Source: Enterovibrio norvegicus FF-33
GTDB taxonomy: Bacteria; Pseudomonadota; Gammaproteobacteria; Enterobacterales; Vibrionaceae
Reading direction: 5' to 3'
Length of the DNA stretch: 64,000 bases
Assembly (NCBI RefSeq): GCF_000286835.2
Contig: NZ_AJYD02000038.1
Coordinates: 1,532,185 to 1,596,184, forward strand
Shown: piece after piece, positions 46,588 through 54,198 of the stretch
Layout of the letters: every line of letters starts with the position of its first letter
Numbering within the stretch: position 1 is the first letter of the stretch
The notes under the pieces: model-generated
Database searches by the model: none
What the model saw: only the letters and a program-made list of their open reading frames with translations
Told to the model about the DNA's origin: nothing
Made by a program: the position numbers and the translations under genes

Positions 46588-47688
46588 TTATTGCACGTTT
46601 TTACCCACCCAGGTAGTGATCCAATTCGCGATGTCTAGGTGGTTATTTTCAAGCATTAACATGTGCCCATTGCCGCGAATGCCCTCGTCTTCGAGCCTCA
46701 CCAAATCCACATCGACGCCTGCCTGCGTTAGCCACTTAGCGGTGCAATGGTCGTATTCAGCGTGATATGACGATTCGCTGATGAGGAAAAGTACCGGGGT
46801 ATCTTTCAGATTAACCAGTTGCTTTGCGGGTTCTGTTTGCTGCCAACATTTAATGAGGTCGGGTCTGTCAGCGTTTGCTTGCTGTTCAGTCACGAGATCG
46901 GCTGGCGTACTTACGCCAGGTGAATAGGTGATTGGCACGACCGTTACGCCCCAAGGCATGCTCGCCTTGCCCTTTTTGTTTTGAATCGGTGGGCCACTTG
47001 GTTCCATTGTCACGATAGACTTAACTAACTCAGGCCTTGCATCTGCGATCAGCCAGCCGAAGGGACCCGATTGAGAGTGGGTGAGAACAATGGCAGGGCC
47101 GATTTTGTCGAGCAACGCTACACCTGCATCACGCACAACGTCACTGCTTTCCACGTGTGATTTGAGCGACTCAACCTGACTGGCATAGAACTGATCGAAG
47201 ACAGGGTCGCCTTTTCTGCCCGTTCCCGGCCATTGGGTATGAAGGTGAGATTGCGGCCATTGCTTCTCGAACTGTTCTGATGCGGTGAATTTCTTTTCGA
47301 TAATGCCAGCGTTGAACATCCGTAATTCACCATTGAGATTCGGGTGCCATGCAGAGCGTCCTCTCGCGGGTTGGTCAACCATGTAGACCACATAGCCTTT
47401 TCCTACAAAGTCATGCGCCCAGCCGGAACGCCCGTCTGGGGTTGTCATCCAATTAACGGAGGTTTGTGCCGCCCCATGAATCAATACGATGGGGTAGGGC
47501 TGAGTCACCGTTTCAGGTGTCCAGCGCTCAACATACATTTGACCGGACATCAGTTCTTTGCCGGGTTCACCATGGTATTCCCCGCCAACAAAAAACACGT
47601 CACTTTTGTAGTTGCCCGTAGAAGGTTCTGTGCCATGAGAATATGGCACAACCGCGGATAGCAAAATGCCTAATAGAAGTTTTTTCAT
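46588..47688 (-). CDS. Secreted alpha/beta hydrolase
   Basis: An exported hydrolase of 366 residues. It has a signal peptide (MKKLLLGILLSAVVPYSHG), IVLIHGAAQTSVNW with the oxyanion HG, a nucleophile in LTHSQSGPFGWLIA, and a late catalytic His in GNGHMLMLENNHLD. The family contains carboxylesterases and lipases with unknown substrates. I start at the ATG at 47688, six bases after AAGGG, not at the longer frame start. It lies between two copies of the RAYT repeat, so it may have been carried in with them. Confidence 0.78.
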   Translation of the reverse strand: MKKLLLGILLSAVVPYSHGTEPSTGNYKSDVFFVGGEYHGEPGKELMSGQMYVERWTPETVTQPYPIVLIHGAAQTSVNWMTTPDGRSGWAHDFVGKGYVVYMVDQPARGRSAWHPNLNGELRMFNAGIIEKKFTASEQFEKQWPQSHLHTQWPGTGRKGDPVFDQFYASQVESLKSHVESSDVVRDAGVALLDKIGPAIVLTHSQSGPFGWLIADARPELVKSIVTMEPSGPPIQNKKGKASMPWGVTVVPITYSPGVSTPADLVTEQQANADRPDLIKCWQQTEPAKQLVNLKDTPVLFLISESSYHAEYDHCTAKWLTQAGVDVDLVRLEDEGIRGNGHMLMLENNHLDIANWITTWVGKNVQ

Positions 47689-48019
47689 TGTCATCCCTTG
47701 CTCTAATTTACCACTGCCCTCGTTAGACACAGACCATGAAGCCACCGCGAAGCCGAAGCAAAACGGTAGTCAGTTCATTGGCGTTTAGTGTCTACATTCA
47801 TTGCAAATCAGCCATGCTGGGAGTTTGAGCGATTGGCTTAGGCCGTAATCGCTCATCAAGGTAAGCGCCATAGATGGGCTTTTCATATGTTTATTGGAAT
47901 ATGAACATGGGCTATACAGCCCAGCGATGGCCGATGGATAAACAGTATTGAAGACGAAGCTGACACCGACCTGTCTTACTCAGAATGATGTTCCAGTTAG
48001 GCATATCGTCATCAAATTC

Positions 48020-48061
48020 GGATGGAGAATGGCGGATAGAGAATGACGGATAGGAAAGAAA
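48020..48061. repeat. 14-bp tandem repeat, two copies plus a decayed third
   Basis: GGATGGAGAATGGC (48020-48033) and GGATAGAGAATGAC (48034-48047) differ at two positions; a third unit beginning GGATAGGAAAG follows. Confidence 0.6.
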
Positions 48062-48100
48062 GGGTATAAAAGACCGGATAAAACATGACGAGTGGGATGA

Positions 48101-48130
48101 AAAACGCCAGCGGTATGTGACTGGCGTTTT
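48101..48130 (-). terminator. Rho-independent-like terminator of the oxidoreductase remnant
   Basis: AAAACGCCAG (48101-48110) and CTGGCGTTTT (48121-48130) form a perfect 10-bp stem with a 10-nt loop, 16 bases after the remnant's stop codon. Confidence 0.65.
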
Positions 48131-48145
48131 CAACGGGGTTGGGTG

Positions 48146-48391
48146 TTATTCAGCGCTTAGCGGTTTAAGGCCTGCAAGAACCGTAGGCAGAAGCTCGGAT
48201 ACCGTAGGGTGGACAGGCAGGGCTTGTTGCATGATGCGATAGCTCGCACCCGTTGCCATGTAGTTGATGATCACCGAAATGATCTCGTCTCCGTTGAGGC
48301 CAAACACGGTTGCGCCGAGGAATTGTTCCGTATCACCATCCACAATTGGTTCTTTGTTGGGACAGTCACTATTAAAAAATGGAAAATACAT
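48146..48391 (-). pseudogene. C-terminal remnant of a pyridine nucleotide-disulfide oxidoreductase
   Basis: The segment EQFLGATVFGLNGDEIISVI continues into YMATGASYRIMQQALPVHPTVSELLP, which is the dimerisation domain of the mercuric reductase/RclA-like flavoprotein family. A full protein has about 450 residues; only the last 65 or so are here, preceded by unrelated codons. The FAD and NAD domains and the active-site Cys pair are gone. The break is close to 48360, next to the RAYT element, which may have caused the deletion. Confidence 0.75.
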
Positions 48392-48495
48392 TTCATATGC
48401 CTTCCTACTATTGGCCTAGTAGCAAGCTTTTGAAACTGGATAAAAGAGGTTCAAACTAGATTTCAAAGGAGATCGACATATAAGAGGTGTGCGAA

Positions 48496-48514
48496 AATCA
48501 CCAATGTGGTGATT
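48496..48514. repeat. Palindrome downstream of the RAYT gene
   Basis: AATCACC, 5-nt loop, GGTGATT. Short hairpins of this kind are typical recognition elements near RAYT transposases, but I see no REP array. Confidence 0.4.
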
Positions 48515-48543
48515 ATTAGTGCTTGCAGGAGGTGTTGCCGACG

Positions 48544-49506
48544 CTAGCTCGTCGAGATGCGAAACCCGCAAAGTCGTTTTCGTCCCAGTAAGGGTAGCGC
48601 TGTTTTGATTGATGATTCAGAGCCAATCAAGGTTCCCTTTTCAACTTGCGCGTAGGTACTAAGCCATTCAGCGGAATCAAACCCTAGGCGGTTGAGTATC
48701 TCAGGTTCATGATCATCAATATGACCGCGCTTATCCTCTCGGCACTGACGCCCCGTCCAATCAACCAACTCTAAATAATCCATCAAGCGAAAAGGTATAC
48801 CATCAGGCATATTTCCTCTGGGGTTGCCCGCAAAAGGCAGCAAACCAACAGCGCCAGGTTTATCAGTCTCTATCGCTTCAATTCGCGCTTTCACGCTCGT
48901 GAAATCAGACGTTTCCGGCGTGTCTGCGATCGCAGCGCGTACTGGGTTCAAATCCACATATGCCATCGCTGCCGCTAAGGCTTTTTCATCTAACAGCGCC
49001 TGACTTTTAAACCGTCCTTCCCAGAAGTGCCCTGTGCATTTGTCTTCTTTATTGGCCTCTGACGCGATATGTTGATTGAGCAACCGCATGAACCAGCTAA
49101 TCGAAGTAAGCCTATCCCGCCATACTTCAATGATCTCGCTGCATCGTTCAGCTTCTGCCTCTGACAGTTTATCACCTTGAATAAAACGCTGGATAAGTGA
49201 AGGCCCTTGATGAAACGCCAACCAGCGCTCAACAACATCAACTTGAGTCAGCTCGTTGGCTTTTTCCGTATTGATATGAAGAACCACATGGTAATGATTG
49301 CTCATAATGGCGTAAGCACAAACATCGACACAGAATGCATTTGCCAACGCTAACAACCGTTTTTCAATCCAGCCTCTGCGATGTTCGTAGGATTGTTGTG
49401 CATGTTCGTCGTAGCCGCAGAGAAAAGAGCGGCGAACACAGCGCGAAACGCAGTGATAATAAGGAGTGGCGTCGACACTGATGAGAGAGGCGCGGGCTTT
49501 TGTCAT
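48544..49506 (-). CDS. REP-associated tyrosine transposase (RAYT, Y1/HUH type)
   Basis: A single-strand transposase-like nuclease of 320 residues. The HUH motif is His71-Tyr-His73 in IMSNHYHVVLH, and the catalytic Tyr lies in AMAYVDLNPVRAAI around residue 184. The block KCTGHFWEGRFKSQALLDEKAL is the usual RAYT one. Full-length and apparently intact. RAYTs are usually domesticated and act on REP hairpins; here a 300-bp copy of its 5' end has been left at 46175, showing past mobility or recombination. Confidence 0.9.
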   Translation of the reverse strand: MTKARASLISVDATPYYHCVSRCVRRSFLCGYDEHAQQSYEHRRGWIEKRLLALANAFCVDVCAYAIMSNHYHVVLHINTEKANELTQVDVVERWLAFHQGPSLIQRFIQGDKLSEAEAERCSEIIEVWRDRLTSISWFMRLLNQHIASEANKEDKCTGHFWEGRFKSQALLDEKALAAAMAYVDLNPVRAAIADTPETSDFTSVKARIEAIETDKPGAVGLLPFAGNPRGNMPDGIPFRLMDYLELVDWTGRQCREDKRGHIDDHEPEILNRLGFDSAEWLSTYAQVEKGTLIGSESSIKTALPLLGRKRLCGFRISTS

Positions 49507-49657
49507 TGGCAGTAAAATGGCTATCTATTAAACGATACAGAGATAATATCGTTCAACAGTTAACCATTCATCTTTGAGCATTGCCTTTGAGCCTAAAAGC
49601 ACAAAGCCATGAAACTGACAAATCTATGCATTTCTAAATGTGCCTGTCCCCTTTATT
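49357..49657 (-). repeat. 300-bp repeat, 5' end and flank of the intact RAYT gene
   Basis: Source copy of the repeat found at 46175-46475. It spans the transposase 5' codons and about 150 bases upstream, including a dyad AACGATA...TATCGTT near 49535-49556. Confidence 0.8.
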
Positions 49658-49677
49658 ATTGCTTTATTACCATATGG

Positions 49678-51024
49678 CTACTTCACATCAAATGAATAAC
49701 TACCTTTTTCCCTTTGAATATCATCTAAAAAATCCTGATATTTATAGTCACGAGAGAAATATGAGAATGATTTCAGATAAAAATAATCATTTGCAGTCAT
49801 AAAATCTCTAGATAGTTCCTTTGAAATTTGCAATGAATTTTCATAATTAATGGAATCACTTAAATTAAAACCAGTTACTCCAATAAACGAACTATCTTGA
49901 CATACACTAGCCCCACACGATTCTAAGGTTTTAATAAAGTTTGATTTTCTATTATCCCAACCAAAAGCTAATACAGGGCCTACAGAAACACCTTTAATGT
50001 AATCTCTATGTTGGTCTAACCATTTATATGTTTCATCTATTGTCTTACTAGTTTCACCGGCATAAAGTAAGACATTAACTTTTACATCAATTCCTACTTC
50101 ATGAGCGTCCTCTAGAAGCCTTGAAGCCCGCGTTAGATACTTTTCAGGATCTTTAGCTTTGCCCATATTTTTTATTTGTTTCGGGCTCGCGCTTTCTAAA
50201 CCAAGATCTAAAACTTTCATACCAGCCTTAGCTAGGGCTGAGATATCCTTAGATGTGAAATTATCAGCTCTCGACTCTGCTCGCCAAGAATAGGTTTGTG
50301 AATGTAACTCTCTCTGCTCAGTTAACTCTTCTAGCCACTGTGATGAAGGTTTAAATATTGATGCCTCAAAGTACGGCGACATAGGATTTAAGTCATCTTC
50401 CAATAAAATATGGTTTGCTTCAGATGTAAGTGCTAATGCAGATTTTAATGGTTGTAGCTTCTCATCACGTTCTTGACAAAAATCACATTTCATTCCACAT
50501 CCACGAGAAACTTCTATACCTGGTTGATAAAATTCTCTTTTATCAACCAGGTTGTAATTTAAAGGTACATAACCCGAAACTCTATCTGCTTTTATATTGA
50601 GAAGTGTAGCTACCTGATTTTCACCTAAGCCATCGACTATTTTGTCTGCATATGGCAATAACTGAGTTAACTGTGCAATTTCGCCATCTATTACCCAGCG
50701 TCCACCAATTATAATTTCTTTTATTTTTAATTCATATTTAAGTATCTTAGTAAAATCGTTAACCCAACTTATTGCATAAAAGCTAGGTATAGAAATAAAT
50801 ACAGGAAACTTAGTCTTAGCAATACCTAACTGCACACAATATTCAGCAAAAGCCCTTGGCGCAGAAAAATGCCCATGTAACTGAATTGGAGTTAGACCAA
50901 ACTCATTAATAATTGATGTCAAAGACAGTAAGCCATAGTTCAAGTAATTATTCTTTTTATTTATAACATTTGCATCTTTCTTAACATCCAACTGCCCAGC
51001 ACTGATGCAATAAACTTCATACAT
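49678..51024 (-). CDS. Radical SAM enzyme with a B12-binding-like N-terminus
   Basis: An iron-sulfur enzyme of 448 residues. The cluster Cys are 176, 180 and 183 (CGMKCDFC, the CX3CX2C motif), followed by TIM-barrel features such as LLEDDLNPMSP and LDLGLESASPKQ. Residues 1-150 look like a cobalamin-binding Rossmann fold (IIIGGRWVIDGE, DKIVDGLGENQ), though the base-off DxHxxG motif is not seen, so B12 binding is doubtful. The gene is AT-rich, unlike the flanking chromosome, and lies next to the integron cassettes. The reaction and substrate are unknown. Confidence 0.75.
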   Translation of the reverse strand: MYEVYCISAGQLDVKKDANVINKKNNYLNYGLLSLTSIINEFGLTPIQLHGHFSAPRAFAEYCVQLGIAKTKFPVFISIPSFYAISWVNDFTKILKYELKIKEIIIGGRWVIDGEIAQLTQLLPYADKIVDGLGENQVATLLNIKADRVSGYVPLNYNLVDKREFYQPGIEVSRGCGMKCDFCQERDEKLQPLKSALALTSEANHILLEDDLNPMSPYFEASIFKPSSQWLEELTEQRELHSQTYSWRAESRADNFTSKDISALAKAGMKVLDLGLESASPKQIKNMGKAKDPEKYLTRASRLLEDAHEVGIDVKVNVLLYAGETSKTIDETYKWLDQHRDYIKGVSVGPVLAFGWDNRKSNFIKTLESCGASVCQDSSFIGVTGFNLSDSINYENSLQISKELSRDFMTANDYFYLKSFSYFSRDYKYQDFLDDIQREKGSYSFDVK

Positions 51025-51079
51025 TAGTATTAAATTCCTATTCTAATTATTATACCCACTTAACGTGAGCTGCTTTGCC

Positions 51080-51198
51080 ATATAACGTCGTAATAATGGG
51101 TGCTTACCAAACCACCCAAAATGATAAAAATAACCTTATTAACAATGGGTTAGAAAGCGCCGCAACGAGATTGCATCCCATTAATTACCTTGTTATAG
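51080..51198 (-). other. attC site 1
   Basis: Outer arms TATAACGTCGTAATAATGGG (51081 on) and CCCATTAATTACCTTGTTATA (to 51197) are imperfect inverted repeats. On the minus strand it runs from a R''-like CTATAAC to a R'-like GTTATAT, about 119 bases, like Vibrio superintegron attC sites. Confidence 0.8.
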
Positions 51199-51216
51199 CA
51201 GGCACAGCTAGCCTTA

Positions 51217-51738
51217 CTATCGCGGTCTTAATTGAATGTACATCCGATCTGTATTGACACCCTTCCTATAAGACACGGCATAAGCTAAATGCTTGGATGC
51301 TAGCGTGTTTCGATAACTAGCGATCACACTTGTTGGTGTGTTGTACACAAACCGAACAATGTATTTCCCGTTGTCTCTAATCACTTTATCAACAACAGTA
51401 ATCGCCGACAGCTCATCGTACATTAGCGTCTCTGGATTAATAGTTGCCCCAGGAAGAGCATCATAGATGACGGTGTCTTCAGTGCTTCGAATTCGATTCT
51501 GGATAAATTGAGATTTACTTCGGTAAGTAGGTGTTACGTCAATTACGACATTGTCTTTGTGTTTACGCTTTTCATCTTTTGCAGCATCATCGGCTACTTT
51601 CCAAATGACATGTGTCATTGCGGCTATGATTTTTCCAACATTAAATACTATCGTTATCAATAGAAATGGAAGAGACAGCAATGCTTTTAGTGCTTCAAAT
51701 GCTTGTTTTCCCAAGCTTTCATCATTTTCGTTGTACAT
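51217..51738 (-). CDS. Integron cassette protein of unknown function, membrane-anchored
   Basis: No family is recognised. The 173 residues begin with a short acidic stretch and a hydrophobic segment (ALLSLPFLLITIVFNVGKIIAAMTHVIW) that looks like a membrane anchor. A basic KDEKRKHKD and a mixed alpha/beta C-terminal domain follow, ending VNTDRMYIQLRPR. The stop lies 19 bases from attC 1. Its ATG overlaps the stop of a 7-codon ORF (MRVITDT) as TAATG, suggesting coupled translation, as in many Vibrio cassettes. Confidence 0.6.
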   Translation of the reverse strand: MYNENDESLGKQAFEALKALLSLPFLLITIVFNVGKIIAAMTHVIWKVADDAAKDEKRKHKDNVVIDVTPTYRSKSQFIQNRIRSTEDTVIYDALPGATINPETLMYDELSAITVVDKVIRDNGKYIVRFVYNTPTSVIASYRNTLASKHLAYAVSYRKGVNTDRMYIQLRPR

Positions 51739-51761
51739 TATGTGTCAGTAATTACTCGCAT
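51738..51761 (-). CDS. Seven-codon ORF coupled to the cassette gene
   Basis: MRVITDT, whose TAA overlaps the next ATG as TAATG. The start MR-x-I resembles the DUF3265 leader-like peptides of Vibrio integron cassettes, but it is much shorter and lacks the usual WHF, and no ribosome-binding site is evident. Confidence 0.3.
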   Translation of the reverse strand: MRVITDT

Positions 51762-51831
51762 GAGCTTGCTTAATAGATATGACACGAATTTTATTCCTAA
51801 AAACCATTTCAGTATAGCGATTTGTATAAGC

Positions 51832-51957
51832 GTATAACGTTGTTTTAAGGGGCGAAAAACATTAGCTTTACGCCAGAAAGCCACCGTAATCGCCATAAGT
51901 TGATATGACAAAATTTGCGCGAATGTTTTGCGTCCACCTTGAAAACCTTTGTTATAA
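51832..51957 (-). other. attC site 2
   Basis: Arms TATAACGTTGTTTTAAGG (51833 on) and CCTTGAAAACCTTTGTTATA (to 51956) pair imperfectly. 126 bases, same orientation as attC 1. Confidence 0.8.
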
Positions 51958-52167
51958 AGCTGCCACCCAAACTGTTTGACTAGCCGCACCTCGCTTTTTG
52001 CCTTTGCAAGCAGCCCTTGGGATGCTTGGTCTTTTCTGGCCATTGATGGCTTGTTTGCAACACTTTCAATGGTGAGCGGCGATCCAAAACCAAACCGCTT
52101 TTTTGTTGAGAAAACCACCGTGTTTGAGTTTCAAACTCACTGGCTTACATGTAAGCAAAATCACAGC
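51958..52167. other. Cassette between attC 2 and attC 3 with no recognisable gene
   Basis: About 210 bases. A minus-strand open frame starting at 52118 runs straight through attC 2 into the next cassette, which is not how cassette genes end, so I do not count it as a gene. This cassette may be promoter-only or decayed. Confidence 0.45.
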
Positions 52168-52292
52168 GTATAACGCCTGCATAACACGTTTGCTACCATA
52201 CAAATTAAATCAAAATTTACCACTTAATACGGTAAATTCAAAGAAACCTACAATGCCGAGTGTAGCAAATCGTGTTGATGCGATTGTTATGG
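52168..52292 (-). other. attC site 3
   Basis: Arms GTATAACGCCTGCATAACACG and CGTGTTGATGCGATTGTTATGG, with an inner TGCTAC...GTAGCA pair. 125 bases; it abuts the stop codon of the DUF4062 pseudogene. Confidence 0.8.
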
Positions 52293-52924
52293 CTACAACT
52301 CTCCGCGAGCGAGTTTAAAAGCATTAACCATCGCATCTTTAAAAGGGTCAGCTTTTAATTCTTCCACGTTAGTTCCCAGCTCTAAATTTTGGGCTTCTAT
52401 CTGGGGGGGCTGTATTATGAGTTCGTTAATAATCCCCCGATATGCTGGAATTATTGCAGATTTCACTTTGTCTGAAAGTTCATTTATTGAACTAAAGTAA
52501 CTTGGATTATGGCGCTCTGATAGCTGAGCCTTAAACTCTATAAGTTTAAATTGCTTTTCTTTTAACTCATCATACGGTCATCACTAATTGACGAATCATT
52601 TCGAAAGAAGACAAGTACGTGCTTCTTATATTTCTCTGAAGCTAATATATATTCCCAATGAGTAATACTTCGGCGTCCACCGGTCATTTTAGGCAAGATT
52701 GAACCATATCGCTCACCGACCAAAAGAATAACAAAGTCAGCCTCTTTAATACCCCTCTCAATTTGAGATTTTGACGAATTATTTGACGCAGGTTGAATAT
52801 CCAGCGCATTTACATTTATTGATTCTGATTTCAATACTTCAGCAACTGCTTGTCTTTCATTCATAAAATCAACAAATGTCGAACTAATAAATACCGAAGG
52901 GTGTAGACTCTGACTTATACTCAA
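52293..52924 (-). pseudogene. DUF4062 (TIR-like) gene broken by two single-base frameshifts
   Basis: The N-terminal 100 residues, SVFISSTFVDFMNERQAVAE to ADFVILLVGERYGS, are a good DUF4062 domain, related to TIR/STIR-type sensor domains and found in several defence genes. It starts at a TTG at 52924 with AAAGGAG eight bases upstream. The frame shifts once near 52573 (in CGTATGATGAG, apparently one base lost) and again near 52437 in a GGGG run. Following the three frames restores a protein of about 210 residues that ends at the attC boundary (52293). Either a dead gene or two base-call errors. Confidence 0.7.
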
Positions 52925-52975
52925 GTTAACTCCTTTGTTTAAATATTCCTGTAGCCATAACATTATATTAGACCC

Positions 52976-53005
52976 CAAAATGGGGCGTTTAAACACCCCA
53001 TTTTG
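52976..53005. repeat. 30-bp inverted repeat, possible decayed attC core
   Basis: CAAAATGGGG (52976-52985) and CCCCATTTTG (52996-53005) are a perfect 10-bp inverted repeat, with GTTTAAAC nested in the loop. It lies just upstream of the DUF4062 gene, where the attC of an upstream cassette would be expected; GTTATGG-like and GTTAAAA boxes flank it. Confidence 0.5.
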
Positions 53006-53401
53006 TCCGATAACAACAGTACGTTAAAAGGTATATTTTTGTAACATGCTAATTTATAATTATTTTAACAACATCTTAAAATAAATGCTTGGAGAAATAC
53101 CCCAAAACGGCCTGCTTCGATATTATACACCTCGCGCCCAACCACTGGATATTTAACCTGTGGTTGATTTTTACGAATATACCCCCCAAACCGACGCATT
53201 CAAAACACACCCACCTCGCCCCACAGCAAAACCATCACTGCCTACTTTACCCGCCCAAAATCTACCACAAAGTGCATAAATCACGGCATGATTTTGGTCG
53301 CAGTTAAGCACGGGTGCTGAGTTTTTAATCAGCCAAATGAAGAGATTGTGAAGCAAGACTATCTTTGCAACTATTTCAAGGCGTTAAAGGGAAATCAGCC
53401 A
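53006..53401. other. Non-coding junction between cassette cluster and purine block 2
   Basis: About 395 bases that change from AT-rich to C-rich (tracts of CCCC and CACACCCACC) near 53100. No credible gene, integrase or attI was found. This is the right-hand boundary of the accessory DNA. Confidence 0.4.
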
Positions 53402-54016
53402 TCAATCCGCATGCTTCACCCCACACCCTTTCAGTACCAGATTGACCAAAAACTCTGCGGCTTGTTCGAAGTCTTCGTCGTCGAGTTCATATTGTCCGCA
53501 GACTTGGCAAATCTGCCAGTTGAAGTCGGCATAGGTTTGGGTGGAAGACCAAAGCATAAACATCAGATGCTTGGCGGGAACAGGGTCCATCCAACCTTGG
53601 GCAATCCAATAATCAAACTTGTTGAGGATCATTTTAGATTGGTCGATCAAGGCTTCTGCAATGTCTCTCGGCAAATGCGGTGCACCCGCCATCACTTCGG
53701 CAGCAAAGGTTTTTGAGGCTGAGGCGTGGTCACGGGAAATTCGAAGTTTGGTGCGAATGTATTGGGTCAGCGCTTCTCTTGGGTCATCCAATTGCTCAAT
53801 CGGTAATGAGGCTTCGAGCAACGGCAAGGTGACGCTCTCCAATACCGCGCGGTAGAGGTTGTCTTTGGTGTTGAAGTAGTAATAGAGGTTGGGCTTGGGG
53901 ATTTCTGCGCGTTGGGCGATTTCGGCGGTTGTCGTGGCAGCATAGCCTTTTTCAGCGAAAAGTTGGCTGGCAACGTCGATGATCTTTTCCTGATTTTTCG
54001 CCCTGATGCGTGACAT
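53402..54016 (-). CDS. RutR-like TetR-family regulator
   Basis: A TetR regulator of 204 residues. The HTH is TTTAEIAQRAEIPKPNLYYYFNTKDNLYRAVLE. The C-terminal part follows E. coli RutR closely in pattern: YIRTKLRISRDHASASKTFAAEVMAGAPHL...W.ASTQTYADF. RutR senses uracil and in E. coli also binds near purine/glyoxylate genes, so its place next to glxR-hyi-gcl fits. No clear RutR box (TTGACCA-type) was found nearby, so the targets are unproven. Confidence 0.8.
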   Translation of the reverse strand: MSRIRAKNQEKIIDVASQLFAEKGYAATTTAEIAQRAEIPKPNLYYYFNTKDNLYRAVLESVTLPLLEASLPIEQLDDPREALTQYIRTKLRISRDHASASKTFAAEVMAGAPHLPRDIAEALIDQSKMILNKFDYWIAQGWMDPVPAKHLMFMLWSSTQTYADFNWQICQVCGQYELDDEDFEQAAEFLVNLVLKGCGVKHAD

Positions 54017-54109
54017 TACCCGTCCATGGATTCATTAAGTGCTTAGCTCAACTCTAATGAATCAACGGCAAATCATCCAGTCGCACTGGCGGAATTCACG
54101 ATAAATGAA

Positions 54110-54141
54110 ACAAAAAAAAGCCCGTCGTGAAAGAAGCGGGC
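54110..54141 (-). terminator. Rho-independent terminator of gcl-hyi-glxR
   Basis: GCCCG (54120-54124) and CGGGC (54137-54141) pair; on the minus strand eight Ts follow. It separates glxR from the RutR-like gene. Confidence 0.75.
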
Positions 54142-54198
54142 AAATATCAAAGGACCGATATGATATCTAAAACAAAACTCGGCAAAGCTTAAACCATG

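Larger units (their letters stand above)
47689..48145. other. Non-coding accessory interval with short tandem repeat
   Basis: These 457 bases show no convincing gene. They contain an imperfect 14-bp tandem repeat at 48020-48061 (GGATGGAGAATGGC, GGATAGAGAATGAC, then a decayed third unit) and the terminator at 48101-48130. The rest looks like decayed DNA. Confidence 0.45.
51080..53037 (-). mobile_element. Integron gene-cassette cluster without integrase (CALIN)
   Basis: Three attC sites in the same orientation, each 119-126 bases, divide the segment into cassettes that read on the minus strand. The DNA is AT-rich. Each gene's stop lies just before an attC (51217 gene before 51198; DUF4062 gene before 52292), as in true cassettes. 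No intI gene is present in the window. The right end is uncertain, and a possible fourth decayed attC lies at 52961-53037. Confidence 0.75.

Noticed and set aside
48020-48061. Possible CRISPR or larger satellite array
   Set aside because: Only two and a half 14-bp units exist with no spacers; no cas genes are present anywhere in the window.
51738-52118. A 126-residue open frame on the minus strand across attC 2
   Set aside because: It runs through the whole attC site and stops at the start of the next cassette gene. Cassette genes end in or before attC, so this is chance openness.
53089-53356. Two overlapping open frames of 60-72 residues at the cassette junction
   Set aside because: They are on opposite strands of biased C-rich DNA, lack ribosome-binding sites and resemble no protein.
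53006-53401. Searched for an integron integrase or attI site
   Set aside because: No tyrosine recombinase frame or attI-like site was found; the next gene is a TetR regulator, so the cluster lacks its integrase here.
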